Position numbers and translations under genes: made by a program. A stretch of 10,222 nucleotides of DNA, taken from the NCBI GenBank assembly GCA_007127575.1, contig SKZC01000142.1, forward strand, positions 1 to 10,222, written 5' to 3'. This document shows, in pieces, positions 1 through 7,160 of this stretch (position 1 is its first letter; the number at the start of each line of letters is the position of its first letter). Source of the DNA: Gemmatimonadota bacterium. Lineage in GTDB: Bacteria > Gemmatimonadota > Gemmatimonadetes > Longimicrobiales > Gaopeijiaceae. The notes below the pieces were generated by a model, which had not been told where the DNA came from, made no database searches, and saw nothing but the letters and a program-made list of their open reading frames with translations.

Positions 1-1410
1 GTGTGGGTGGGGGTGGGGATCCTGGCAACGATCCTCCTCGTCGCCGTCGTGGTGTGGGTTCCCCGGGTACAAAGCCCCCAGCCCCAGCCTGTGGGGGAGC
101 CCCCCGAGCTTCCGGATCTCGGGGTTTCCGTTCTGAACCTCCCCGTCCTGTACGACATGGGTCGGGTCCCGGAGCTACTGGAGAGTGTAGTGCCGGCACA
201 GTTCGGGGATCTTTCGGAGCGGAGAGGCTTCCCTGGCGCCGAGCGCCTCCAATTGGCCTTTCAGGTGGAGCGGGACCCGTTTTCCGTCACCCTCCAGGGC
301 GACACGGCCTACATCTCCACCGTGCTTCGGTATCAGGCCCGGGGTTGGTACGATCCTCCGGTGTTCCAGGAAGTGACCGGAGCGTGCGGTACCGGTGAGG
401 CTACACGACCCCGGGCCCGGCTCGTCCTCTCCTCTCCTCTGGCGTTGAACGAAGACTGGACGCTGGAGTCCGAGCTTCGAGTGGAGAGCCTGGAGCCCCT
501 CACCGCCGACGAGCGGGATCGGTGCCGCGTGACGGAGTTTCAGGTGGACCTCACGGACTGGATCATGCTGGGGGCTCGGACGCTGATGGAGGAGTGGAAA
601 GACGAGATTTCCCGGTCCGTCTCCGCCATGGACCTGAGGGAGCAGGTGGAGGGTCAGTGGCGCCAGCTCGGGGAGCCCATGGCTGTGGGAGATGGCGTCT
701 GGCTGGCCTTGAACCCCAGCGGAATCCGCTATGGCTCCCTGCGCGCCGCCGACGAGGGAGGCGACGTGGCCCTCCTGGAGCTGGCTCTGGAGCTCCGTCC
801 CGAGGTCATGACGGGCTCCACGCCCCAGGCCTCAACCGCCTCGCTTCCGCCGCTGCAGAGAGGGGACGTGGGCTCCGACTCCCGACTTCTGGTGGAGGCC
901 CGAGCCGACTACGGGCTCATTTCCGAATTGGCGGACCAGGCTCTGGGGGGGCGGGAATTCGAGGCCGGGGGTCGAACCATCCAGATCCAGGACGTGGAGG
1001 TCCGAGGTGTGGGCGACGGAAGGGTGGCCGTGGAGCTGGAGGTGACCGGGGCGGTGCGGGGGCGGCTCTTCCTGGTGGGAACGCCAGCCTACGACCCCCA
1101 CCGGAACGAGCTCAGCGTTCCCGACCTCACCTTTCACGTGGAGACCCGGAACGTCCTGGCGCGAGCGGCGCAGTGGGTCCTTCAGACCGGGTTTTCTCAA
1201 CGGATCCGGGATGAGGCCCGCTGGCCCATGGCTACGGTCTTCCAAGGGATTCCGGCCCTCCAGGGCGAGACGATGAGCCGGGAGCTGGCCCCGGAGGTCC
1301 ACCTGGAGGGCCGGTTCGGATCGCTGGAGATCACCAGAGTGGTCGCACTGTCCGATGCGGTGGTGGTGCGGACCGCACTGGAGGGAACGGCCCGGCTCCT
1401 GATGGATTGA
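1..1410 (+). CDS. DUF4403 family membrane-anchored protein (start may lie upstream of the window)
   Basis: The 469-residue frame opens with a GTG at base 1, so the true start may lie before the window. Residues 2-20 form one hydrophobic segment (uncleaved anchor or signal peptide), followed by a Pro-rich linker at 24-38. The rest is alternating beta-type sequence typical of DUF4403. Family-like stretches are the opening at about 46-70 (NLPVLYDMGRVPELLESVVP) and the late block at 353-400, with a GRLFLVGTPAYD motif followed by a helix. Only two cysteines are present, Cys129 and Cys175; a disulfide would fit a periplasmic location, which is inference. The function of DUF4403 is not established. 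The gene converges with the phosphate symporter across a 74-base gap in which I see no strong terminator. Family assignment is from remembered sequence character, not a search. Confidence 0.75.
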   Translation: MWVGVGILATILLVAVVVWVPRVQSPQPQPVGEPPELPDLGVSVLNLPVLYDMGRVPELLESVVPAQFGDLSERRGFPGAERLQLAFQVERDPFSVTLQGDTAYISTVLRYQARGWYDPPVFQEVTGACGTGEATRPRARLVLSSPLALNEDWTLESELRVESLEPLTADERDRCRVTEFQVDLTDWIMLGARTLMEEWKDEISRSVSAMDLREQVEGQWRQLGEPMAVGDGVWLALNPSGIRYGSLRAADEGGDVALLELALELRPEVMTGSTPQASTASLPPLQRGDVGSDSRLLVEARADYGLISELADQALGGREFEAGGRTIQIQDVEVRGVGDGRVAVELEVTGAVRGRLFLVGTPAYDPHRNELSVPDLTFHVETRNVLARAAQWVLQTGFSQRIRDEARWPMATVFQGIPALQGETMSRELAPEVHLEGRFGSLEITRVVALSDAVVVRTALEGTARLLMD

Positions 1411-1484
1411 GGCCCCGGCGCTCCGTCGAACCTCGAGGATTCCGCCCCACGAATAGGGTGCGGCTCAGGATCTCACCAGGCGCT

Positions 1485-3209
1485 TCACTCCACCGGGGCC
1501 GTGGCGGGGGGGCTCATGGCCTCGTGGATGTTCATGGTGTGCGCCCTGACCCTCCGGTAGTCCGTGATGATCCCGGTGAGGATCAAGCTCAGGTTCGGGT
1601 CCACCGGACTCTCCACCATTCGCTGGAGGTGCTGGTCCTGGATGCTTCGGACGAGGCGGTTGATGGCGGCGTTCGTGCTCTGGGCCCGAGCCTCGTCCAG
1701 CACCTCTCGCCGGATGTACGCTTCCGTCACCTGGCGAAGGAAGTCGGCCACCTCGTCATGAAGGGTCAACAGCTCCCCCTGCTGGTCCGCCGGCAGCTCC
1801 AGGTTCTTTTCCTTCAGTTTCAGGAATGCCCGGAGGATGCTGGCGAGTCGGTCGCTCATGGACTCGAATTCGTGTGCGATCCGAAGTTGTTCGCGCCCCT
1901 CCCCCGCCACGCTGTGGGGAACGCTGGCGTCCAGGAGGTCGGTCAGATAGGTGATGATCTCGTGGTGGATGTTGTCCAGGACCTCCTCCCGGTGGAAGGT
2001 CTTCTGGATGATCTGATCGTCCCGGGGGCCGTTGAACGCCAGTTGTCGGATCCAATCCACCATCTTGAGCACCCCCCGGCCCATCTGAACCACCTCCCCT
2101 CGGCTCTGCTCGATTCCCAGGATGGGGGCCGGCATGCCCCGGGCGTCCATGGGCCGGAGCTGGGCCACCTCCTTCACCCTGGGATCCGGAGCCAGCCGTT
2201 CCAGGAGCCGTGCGTACGGGCCCAGGAAGGGGAGGAAGAGGAGGGTGTTGGTCACGTTGAATCCGGTGTGCGTCAACGCGATGGCGGCGGTGATCATGGC
2301 GGCGAAGGCCAGGGGGTCTGCGGCCTCCCCTATGGGGGTCAGGATGGGGTTCACCCCGTGAAACGTCTCGATGACGGACGCCACAAGCTGGCTGTACCAG
2401 CCGAAGATGAGCGTGATCCAGAAGACTCCGAAGAGGTTGAAGAGGACGTGGGCGTACGCCGTCCTCTTCGCGTTGGTGTTGGCTCCTACCGAAGCGATGA
2501 GCACGGTAATGGTGGTTCCGATGTTCTCGCCCAGCACCAGGGCCGCCGCCGTGGTGAAGGGAATGACTCCGGTCACCGCAAGACCGATGGTGATTCCCAG
2601 CGTGGCGCTGCTGCTTTGAACCAGAAACGTGAGGACCGCTCCCAGAAGGACGCAGCGGAGGACCCCGAGATAGGTGTCCGCCTGGAACCAGGTGAAGGCT
2701 TCGACGAAGAAGGGGATTTCCCGCATGGGGGCCACCCCTTCCTTCATGAGCTCCAGGCCGAAGAAGATCATCCCCAGGCCCATGATGGCCATGGCCACGA
2801 ACCGCACCCGCTCCCGGCGGGAGAAGAGGTAGACCAGGGCCGCCAACCCCAGGATGGGGAGGCCGTACTCTCCGATCTGGAGGACCAGGATCCACCCCGT
2901 GATGGTGGTCCCGATGTTCGCTCCGAGGATGACGCCGATGGCCTGGTGGAGTTGCATCAGGCCCGCGTTCACCACTCCCACCACGATGACCGTGGTGATG
3001 GTGGAGGACTGGACCAGGAGGGTGACCCCGGTACCCGCACCGGTGGCCAGGAGCCGGTTGTCGGTGACGAGGCTGATCATCCGGCGGAGGGAGTTCCCCG
3101 CCACCGCCTGCATCCCTTCGGACATGTACTTCATGCCGAGCATGAAGATGCCCAGGCCGCCCACCGCGGCCATCACCATGGGGAGGGTCGCCGCCAGAGT
3201 TTCGTTCAC
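1485..3209 (-). CDS. Na+/phosphate symporter family protein with C-terminal PhoU-like domain
   Basis: This 574-residue inner-membrane protein belongs to the Na/Pi cotransporter family (SLC34/NptA-like, PF02690) and should move inorganic phosphate with sodium. The transport part (about 10-330) has the two inverted repeats of the family. Each carries a QSS motif (67-69 and 198-200) followed by a glycine-rich signature: GANIGTT at 96-102 and GENIGTT at 227-233. Residues about 370-565 are helical and charged, like the PhoU domain often fused to bacterial members; it is thought to sense or restrain transport. The start is GTG with GAGG eight bases upstream (3218-3221); the next in-frame ATG at 3179 has no ribosome site. 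A possible Pho box lies about 70 bases upstream. Length and domain order are normal for the fused subtype. Direction of phosphate flow in vivo cannot be read from sequence. Confidence 0.95.
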   Translation of the reverse strand: MNETLAATLPMVMAAVGGLGIFMLGMKYMSEGMQAVAGNSLRRMISLVTDNRLLATGAGTGVTLLVQSSTITTVIVVGVVNAGLMQLHQAIGVILGANIGTTITGWILVLQIGEYGLPILGLAALVYLFSRRERVRFVAMAIMGLGMIFFGLELMKEGVAPMREIPFFVEAFTWFQADTYLGVLRCVLLGAVLTFLVQSSSATLGITIGLAVTGVIPFTTAAALVLGENIGTTITVLIASVGANTNAKRTAYAHVLFNLFGVFWITLIFGWYSQLVASVIETFHGVNPILTPIGEAADPLAFAAMITAAIALTHTGFNVTNTLLFLPFLGPYARLLERLAPDPRVKEVAQLRPMDARGMPAPILGIEQSRGEVVQMGRGVLKMVDWIRQLAFNGPRDDQIIQKTFHREEVLDNIHHEIITYLTDLLDASVPHSVAGEGREQLRIAHEFESMSDRLASILRAFLKLKEKNLELPADQQGELLTLHDEVADFLRQVTEAYIRREVLDEARAQSTNAAINRLVRSIQDQHLQRMVESPVDPNLSLILTGIITDYRRVRAHTMNIHEAMSPPATAPVE

Positions 3210-3278
3210 CGCCTCAGCCTCATCCGCACCTCGGACGTGCAGGTGGCTCTCACCGAAACGAACGCCGGAAAGCTGTCG

Positions 3279-3296
3279 TTGTTACGGGATTGTGAC
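3279..3296 (-). promoter_or_regulatory. Candidate Pho box (11-base-spaced direct repeat) upstream of the phosphate symporter
   Basis: On the minus strand GTCACAA (3296-3290) recurs as GTAACAA (3285-3279), exactly 11 bases apart, one helical turn. PhoB/PhoP-type response regulators bind 11-base-spaced direct repeats; the E. coli half-site is CTGTCAT, and TTGTCAC here matches five of seven positions. The second half-site is weaker. The repeat lies about 70 bases before the symporter GTG, a suitable place. Regulation by phosphate starvation is inference. Confidence 0.35.
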
Positions 3297-3322
3297 AAGG
3301 TGGGGGGGGAAGATCCCGCCGG

Positions 3323-3340
3323 CGCTTCCCAGCGGAAGCG
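3323..3340 (-). terminator. Hairpin downstream of the DUF4399 gene
   Basis: CGCTTCC (3323-3329) pairs perfectly with GGAAGCG (3334-3340) around a four-base loop. It lies 39 bases past the DUF4399 stop and just before the Pho-box-like repeat, so it could end the upstream transcript. There is no U-tract after it on the minus strand, only a C-rich run, so a classical intrinsic terminator is not shown. Confidence 0.3.
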
Positions 3341-3378
3341 GAGTGGGCCCGGTCCTGCCGTTTTCGGCCTCGGAGGGA

Positions 3379-3834
3379 TCAGCCCTGCGGGTCTTCCTCG
3401 TCGCTCGGGTCCTCCGGCGCCACTACGGTGAAGTGGACCGTGTCCACTGCAGGAGGATCCAATGGGATGTGGTTCCAGTCGGCGATGACGGCGATGAACC
3501 GGTTTTGACCGGGCTCCAGGTCGCGAACCTCGAACTCGGTCTGTCCTCGTCCCAGGTGCAGGATGCCGGGGACCCCGTCGGGGATGGTGTCTTCCAGAGG
3601 GGTGAGATCCGTGTTCACGAAGATGTGGTGATGTCCGGTCCCGGGCTCGTGGATGTCGGCGGAGGTGATCTCCACACCACTCGCCCCCAGGATCACATCC
3701 ACGTGGGGGCCTTCCACCGTATCGCCCTCCGTGGGCTGGATGAACCAGACCTGGGCCGGCTCCGTCTCGGCAGGCTCACACCCCGCCGTCGCGACAAGTA
3801 GGATCAGGAGAAAAAGCAGGGCGTTCTGGCGCAT
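3379..3834 (-). CDS. DUF4399 domain protein, probable lipoprotein
   Basis: A 151-residue protein starting at ATG 3834, which has GAGG six bases upstream (3840-3843). The same frame is open to a GTG at 3879, but that would put 15 polar residues in front of the signal sequence. Residues 3-18 are a hydrophobic signal ending LLVATAGC; Cys19 is the probable lipidated residue, although Thr at -3 makes the lipobox less than ideal. The mature part carries the DUF4399 hallmarks: a VWFIQPTEGDTV opening (29-40), the histidine-rich GTGHHHIFVN core (66-75), a GQTEF segment (97-101), and the ending ADWNHIPLDPP (118-128). The tail is acidic. The role of DUF4399 is unknown; the conserved histidines could bind a metal, but this is only a suggestion. 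It is divergent from the DoxX gene and read in the same direction as the symporter. Confidence 0.85.
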   Translation of the reverse strand: MRQNALLFLLILLVATAGCEPAETEPAQVWFIQPTEGDTVEGPHVDVILGASGVEITSADIHEPGTGHHHIFVNTDLTPLEDTIPDGVPGILHLGRGQTEFEVRDLEPGQNRFIAVIADWNHIPLDPPAVDTVHFTVVAPEDPSDEEDPQG

Positions 3835-3997
3835 GTCCGCCTCGTTGTGAGCGTGATGGGTTTCCGTCAGCCTCCGCACGATGTTGCCTCGGAGGGGTGG
3901 GAGTGCGCAAGCTTTACGCCCTTCGCCGCTCGGAAACGGAGGGAGTGGCGGGCGGCGTCATCTGAAGGCGACGCCGTCGACCGTGAACTTCGGGATG

Positions 3998-4006
3998 AGG
4001 AGGAGG
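3998..4006 (+). promoter_or_regulatory. Ribosome binding site that sets the DoxX start
   Basis: AGGAGGAGG precedes GTG at 4010; its first AGGAGG ends six bases before the start codon. It lies inside the longer open frame beginning at 3881, and it overlaps the codons just after an in-frame ATG at 3995 that lacks its own ribosome site. It therefore favours the 4010 start. Confidence 0.65.
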
Positions 4007-4009
4007 ACT

Positions 4010-4444
4010 GTGGAGTGGAAGTCGCTGGCTCGGTATCACGACCTGGGGCTCCTGGTTCTCAGAGTGGGATTCGGCGTTGGCTTCATCTGGTACCACGGAT
4101 GGGGGAAGCTCATCGGGGGCCCGGAGAGGTGGGCCGGTGTGGGGGCTGCCATGGGCAGTGTGGGGCTGGAGATGGCTCCGGTCGTCTTCGGACTGGTGGC
4201 GGCGTTGGCCGAGACCGTGGGGGCTCTCTGTATCGTATTGGGTCTCTTCTTTCGTCCCGCCGCCTTTCTCTTGGCCTTCGTCATGTTCGTGGCCACCGTG
4301 AACCACCACGTGACGGGTGAGGGCACCCCGGCCCACAGCTTCAAGAACATCTGGGTTTTCGTGGGACTGATGGCTCTGGGCCCGGGCCGGTACAGCGTGG
4401 ACCACATCCTGCAGCGGAGGCAGGAATCGGTGGAGGCTCCCTGA
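4010..4444 (+). CDS. DoxX family membrane protein
   Basis: From GTG 4010 this is a 144-residue, four-helix membrane protein, the usual DoxX size. A longer open frame reaches back to 3881 but its first 43 residues are Arg/Gly-rich and not membrane-like. Helices lie at about 11-28, 57-82, 85-98 and 113-124. The first helix carries the DoxX/DoxD-type pattern LRVGFGVGFIWYHGWGKLIG (17-36), and the second contains ALAETVGALCIVLGL (65-79). The loop VNHHVTGEGTPAHSFKN (97-113) with its histidines is typical of the family. DoxX proteins are linked to quinone or thiosulfate redox chemistry and oxidative stress in some species, but most members, including this one, have no known substrate. Neighbours give no further clue. 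It converges with the cold-shock gene. Confidence 0.9.
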   Translation: MEWKSLARYHDLGLLVLRVGFGVGFIWYHGWGKLIGGPERWAGVGAAMGSVGLEMAPVVFGLVAALAETVGALCIVLGLFFRPAAFLLAFVMFVATVNHHVTGEGTPAHSFKNIWVFVGLMALGPGRYSVDHILQRRQESVEAP

Positions 4445-4450
4445 ACGACA

Positions 4451-4483
4451 CACCCTCCTGGAGCCTCAGGCTCCAGGAGGGTG
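4451..4483. terminator. Perfect 16-bp inverted repeat between convergent genes, probable bidirectional terminator
   Basis: Bases 4451-4466 (CACCCTCCTGGAGCCT) are the exact reverse complement of 4468-4483, with one central base. As RNA it forms a GC-rich stem of about 15 pairs with a tight loop. It sits seven bases after the DoxX stop and 29 bases past the cold-shock stop codon, so it can end both transcripts. No clear U-tract follows on either strand, so it may act with Rho or as a 3'-end stabilising stem. Confidence 0.6.
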
Positions 4484-4494
4484 GGCGGCGAGTC

Positions 4495-4520
4495 GCCGAG
4501 TAGGGGGCCTTTTACTCGGC
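4495..4520 (-). terminator. Hairpin overlapping the cold-shock gene stop codon
   Basis: GCCGAGTA (4495-4502) pairs with TACTCGGC (4513-4520) around a ten-base loop. On the minus strand the upstream arm contains the last codons and the first two bases of the TAA stop of the cold-shock gene. It may protect the 3' end or act with the palindrome just beyond. A smaller stem, GGCGA/TCGCC at 4487-4497, abuts it and could compete for pairing. Confidence 0.3.
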
Positions 4521-4721
4521 CCGGGATACGTTGGCCGCTTTGGGCCCCTTGGGATCCTCCACGATCTCGAACTCCACGCGGTCCCCCTCGGCGAGAGACT
4601 TGAATCCCTCGCCCTGGATGGCGGAGAAGTGCACGAAGCAATCCCGCTCTCCGTCGTCGGGGGTGATGAAACCGAACCCCTTCGAGTCGTTGAACCACTT
4701 CACGGTGCCGGTGGTACGCAT
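4512..4721 (-). CDS. Cold-shock protein (CspA family)
   Basis: A 69-residue single cold-shock domain (OB fold) that binds single-stranded RNA and DNA and acts as an RNA chaperone in the cytoplasm. RNP1 is KGFGFI (14-19) and RNP2 is FVHFSAI (29-35); the opening GTVKWFNDSKGFGFI (5-19) is canonical. Cys28 replaces the valine most often found just before FVHF. The ATG at 4721 has AGGAG seven bases upstream (4728-4732), which is preferred over an upstream in-frame start at 4769 that would add 16 residues without family similarity. The roughly 137-base gap upstream would allow the structured leader common in this family, although no classical cold box is apparent. It is read in the same direction as the upstream exported-protein gene but is probably transcribed separately. 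Confidence 0.97.
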   Translation of the reverse strand: MRTTGTVKWFNDSKGFGFITPDDGERDCFVHFSAIQGEGFKSLAEGDRVEFEIVEDPKGPKAANVSRAE

Positions 4722-4818
4722 GCCGTACTCCTGGGTGCTGGATGGGGTCGAGTACGGCGTGGACCGCATCGATCGTTCATCCGGGGTGGAAGCGGGTTTT
4801 CACGCCCCCGCCTTGGCG

Positions 4819-4857
4819 TATGAGGAAAATTAATCGCCCCCGTTGCCCGGAACAACG
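4819..4857 (-). promoter_or_regulatory. AT-rich segment with small inverted repeat upstream of the cold-shock gene
   Basis: The run at 4819-4834 (tatgaggaaaattaat) is one of the few AT-rich patches in the window. Next to it CGTTG (4841-4845) pairs with CAACG (4853-4857) around seven bases. Read on the minus strand, the stem begins one base after the stop of the upstream exported-protein gene and is followed by ATTAATTTT. It could be a weak terminator for that gene, part of the cold-shock promoter (for example TTGTTC, 17 bases, TAATTT), or both. The promoter match is poor. Confidence 0.3.
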
Positions 4858-4858
4858 A

Positions 4859-6187
4859 TCATCCGCCGTCTCCCCCGCCACTTCCTCTGGGCTGAGCCGT
4901 GCGGCCGGTGTCTCGTCGGTCCGAGTCCCGGTCACGCTGAGGATTCGCTCGGGTGGCGGCTCCCGAGCTCCCGTCGGAGCCGGACCGGTCCGTGGAGGGG
5001 GCGGTGCGGGACGGCCCGGAGCTGTCCGATGAACCTCCGGAAGGGCGCGATGATCCGCGCGTGTATCCTTCCCCCCGTACCACTCTTCCCAGGGGGCCCG
5101 TGCTGCGCCGATCCCTGATGATCACCACGGGCCGAGAGCTCAGCCCACCCCAGTAGGGGGATCCGTAGTAGGACGATCCGTGGAAAAACGGGTCGTAGTG
5201 GAAGAACGGATCGTAGAAGCCCCGGAACCGGTAGGGCCGGAAGGGATCGTAGGCGTACCCGTAGCGACGGGTGTCTCTCTGCGCCGCCGGTCGGGGCTCA
5301 GGAGCTCGCTCCGCCACCTGCCTCGCCCGGTCGACCTGGAAGCGTTCGGGGAAGGAGACGGCCACCACCATGTCGATGACGGCCTCCGGGACCCCGTCTC
5401 GCTTGAGCTGCACCACCCGGTCGGCGGAGAGCTGGAACCGGCTCTCCGTCTCCAGGAGGAGGAGTTGCACGGCCTCCGGCGCCACGCGCTCCGCCGCCTC
5501 GGGTACGTCGGAGAACTCCAGGGGCGCTCGAGCGTGGGTGCGTGCCGTGCGTGCCGCCAGGGTCAGGTCGGTGGGGAAGGGGGGAAGCCCGAGCTCCTGG
5601 ACGGCTTCGGACGGAAGGCGCGTAAACCGGCGGGATCCGGCTCCGGCGTCCGAGCGATCTCCCACCTGAACGGTCTGAATGTCGACCCACTCCCCGGAAG
5701 GAGTCAGGGCAAAGATCCCCGTGGTAACCCGGTGGACCTGGTTGGCGCATTCCAGTTCCGAACGGAGGTAGACGCGCCGCCCGTCGGCGGACCAGGTAGC
5801 CTCCTGCCAGCCCTCGCATCCGGATTCCGCCACCGGGTGTCGCACTCCATCGGTGCGGAGGATCCGCTCGTCCACCACCTGCCGGTTCTGCACCGTGGAG
5901 ATTCGGACGCCCTGACCTTCCTCCAGAAGTCGGAGGCAGACGGCATCCAACTCCCCTTCCTCCCCCGGCTCCACCACCGAGGGCTCCCAGCAGCCCAGCC
6001 AGGCCAGCCAACCCTGGCTGTCGTCGGCGGGCAGCTCGCCCACCTGGGCGGGCCCCGGGCTGGAAGCCTCCACTCCCACCGCCACCAGGGCGTGGGGAAC
6101 GGCCACGAGAAGACCGGCCGCCAAGAGGGCACCTACGGCCTGCCTCAGGAGGCGCAGCGGGTTCTTCTGGGTTCCTGGCTTTGGCAT
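4859..6187 (-). CDS. Exported protein of unknown function with YDPF repeats and Ser/Gly/Arg-rich tail
   Basis: A 442-residue protein from ATG 6187, which has GAGGAG seven bases upstream (6194-6199); the frame is open to 6217 but that start lacks support. Residues 9-40 hold basic residues and a hydrophobic run, a signal peptide or anchor. Residues 58-175 form a compact domain with LAWLGCWEP (61-69), a CEGW motif (124-127), ATWSADGRRVYLRSELEC (130-147) and four cysteines (66, 84, 124, 147) that could form two disulfides. Residues 232-283 are helical, ending in a conserved-looking block, LSADRVVQLKRDGVPEAVID (253-272). Residues 308-345 are rich in Tyr, Phe and Pro with three YDPF units. From about 375 the tail is Ser/Gly/Arg/Asp low complexity. 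I know no named domain here, though similar architectures seem familiar from Gemmatimonadota. It is the last gene of a probable three-gene unit. Confidence 0.8.
   Translation of the reverse strand: MPKPGTQKNPLRLLRQAVGALLAAGLLVAVPHALVAVGVEASSPGPAQVGELPADDSQGWLAWLGCWEPSVVEPGEEGELDAVCLRLLEEGQGVRISTVQNRQVVDERILRTDGVRHPVAESGCEGWQEATWSADGRRVYLRSELECANQVHRVTTGIFALTPSGEWVDIQTVQVGDRSDAGAGSRRFTRLPSEAVQELGLPPFPTDLTLAARTARTHARAPLEFSDVPEAAERVAPEAVQLLLLETESRFQLSADRVVQLKRDGVPEAVIDMVVAVSFPERFQVDRARQVAERAPEPRPAAQRDTRRYGYAYDPFRPYRFRGFYDPFFHYDPFFHGSSYYGSPYWGGLSSRPVVIIRDRRSTGPLGRVVRGEGYTRGSSRPSGGSSDSSGPSRTAPSTDRSGSDGSSGAATRANPQRDRDSDRRDTGRTAQPRGSGGGDGG
5180..5215 (-). repeat. Tandem 18-base repeat coding YDPFFH twice
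   Basis: Bases 5180-5197 and 5198-5215 are two adjacent 18-base units differing at two positions. They encode consecutive YDPFFH units (residues 325-336) in the exported protein. A third, diverged YDPF occurs 12 residues earlier (313-316). This is a short in-frame duplication, not a mobile repeat. Confidence 0.75.
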
Positions 6188-6241
6188 CTTCGGCTCCTCG
6201 CCGGGTTGAGGCCCCATTCCAGGGCCCCCATGGTTACGGTG

Positions 6242-7093
6242 TCAAAATCGGACGGTGAGTCCCACCGTGGCGGTGAGGCCACTCAGGTCGATGGGCTCGA
6301 AGCCCACGAAATCCCGACCCAGGTCGCTGGCCGCCCACCGGTAGCGGGCCTCTCCCGTAATATAGCTTCTCCGGCCGATCCTCAGGTCCCCCCCCGCAGA
6401 GAGGTGCAGGGTCGCTCCCCACTCACTGGATTCGTAATGTTCCGTGAAGATGGCCCGGTCCTGGAAGTCCACGAACTCCCCTTCCTGCTCCAGCCGGTAG
6501 TTGATTGCGCCCCCACCCCCACCCACGAAGGGAGCGAAGGAGGCGGGCACCCAGACGAACTGGCCCACGGACTCCCCCCGGGGCAGGAGGTACAGTCGTG
6601 CTCCCGCGGTGATGGGGGTGGTGTGCAGTGCGGTCACCTGCTCGATGGGGAGCCCGTCGTCTCCGATCCACTCCCGAAACTCGGACCTGCGGGACATGCG
6701 GGTGTGCTCCACGGAGACCACAGCGTCCACCCGTTCCGTCACCGACACACCCATCTCTCCCAGGAAGGCCACCCCATGGAAGTCGCTCTGCTCCAGAGTG
6801 AGCTCCTCGGTGAAGAAATCGTAGATGTCGCTGTCCCCCCGGGCTCTCAGGAGTCCGCCGCGGAAGCCCAAGGAGACGGTGGGCGTGCGGAAGAGGAAGT
6901 CCGGGTCCGAGCGAACCCCGTCGGAAGCCTCCCACCCCATGTCCGTCCAGAGCAACGCAGGAGGCTCCTCCCCTCCGGCGGATTCATGGTGGGGCTGGGC
7001 CTCTACACCTGGGGCCACCATCAGGAGCAAAACTCCCAGCGGGAACGCCCAGAGGCTCCCGGTGAACCGGGGGATGGGGGAGGGTCTGATCAT
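6242..7093 (-). CDS. Outer-membrane beta-barrel protein
   Basis: A 283-residue protein from ATG 7093, with AGGAG eight bases upstream (7102-7106). An in-frame ATG at 7126 would add 11 residues and has a purine run too close to it. Residues 11-32 form a signal peptide with probable cleavage after VEA (30-32). The mature chain shows alternating amphipathic strands, for example PTVSLGFRGGLLRA (71-84), ITAGARLYLLPRG (161-173), FAPFVGGGGGAINYRL (186-201), SYITGEARYRW (243-253) and LTATVGLTVRF (273-283). The last residue is phenylalanine, the usual signal for BAM assembly. Size suggests an 8- to 10-strand barrel of the OmpA/OmpW-like fold. No ligand or enzyme activity can be inferred. It lies 67 bases after the serine hydrolase gene and 54 bases before the exported-protein gene, probably in one transcription unit. 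Confidence 0.8.
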   Translation of the reverse strand: MIRPSPIPRFTGSLWAFPLGVLLLMVAPGVEAQPHHESAGGEEPPALLWTDMGWEASDGVRSDPDFLFRTPTVSLGFRGGLLRARGDSDIYDFFTEELTLEQSDFHGVAFLGEMGVSVTERVDAVVSVEHTRMSRRSEFREWIGDDGLPIEQVTALHTTPITAGARLYLLPRGESVGQFVWVPASFAPFVGGGGGAINYRLEQEGEFVDFQDRAIFTEHYESSEWGATLHLSAGGDLRIGRRSYITGEARYRWAASDLGRDFVGFEPIDLSGLTATVGLTVRF

Positions 7094-7160
7094 GGGGAGC
7101 GCTCCTGGTTGGAGACACTCATTCATACTCCCCCGTCTGGAGCGGGGTTCCTGGCCCTCG

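Noticed and set aside
1407..3431. 674-codon open frame on the plus strand opposite the phosphate symporter
   Set aside because: The symporter on the other strand has unmistakable family motifs; the plus-strand translation is low-complexity His/Asp/Gly/Arg-rich sequence.
3953..3976. Inverted repeat CGGCGTC-N10-GACGCCG between the DUF4399 and DoxX genes
   Set aside because: A seven-base GC stem with a ten-base loop is not rare at this base composition, and no regulatory logic or known leader class fits it.
3881..4009. N-terminal extension of the DoxX protein to ATG 3881
   Set aside because: The 43 extra residues are Arg/Gly-rich with no family match, and a strong ribosome site is placed correctly for GTG 4010.
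4981..4992. 12-base perfect palindrome CGGACCGGTCCG
   Set aside because: It lies inside the Ser/Gly/Arg-rich coding tail of the exported protein, where repetitive GC-rich codons easily produce palindromes.
7130..7147. Small stem CCCCG/CGGGG between the hydrolase and barrel genes
   Set aside because: A five-base stem with a seven-base loop and no U-tract is too weak to call a terminator; the short gap favours co-transcription.
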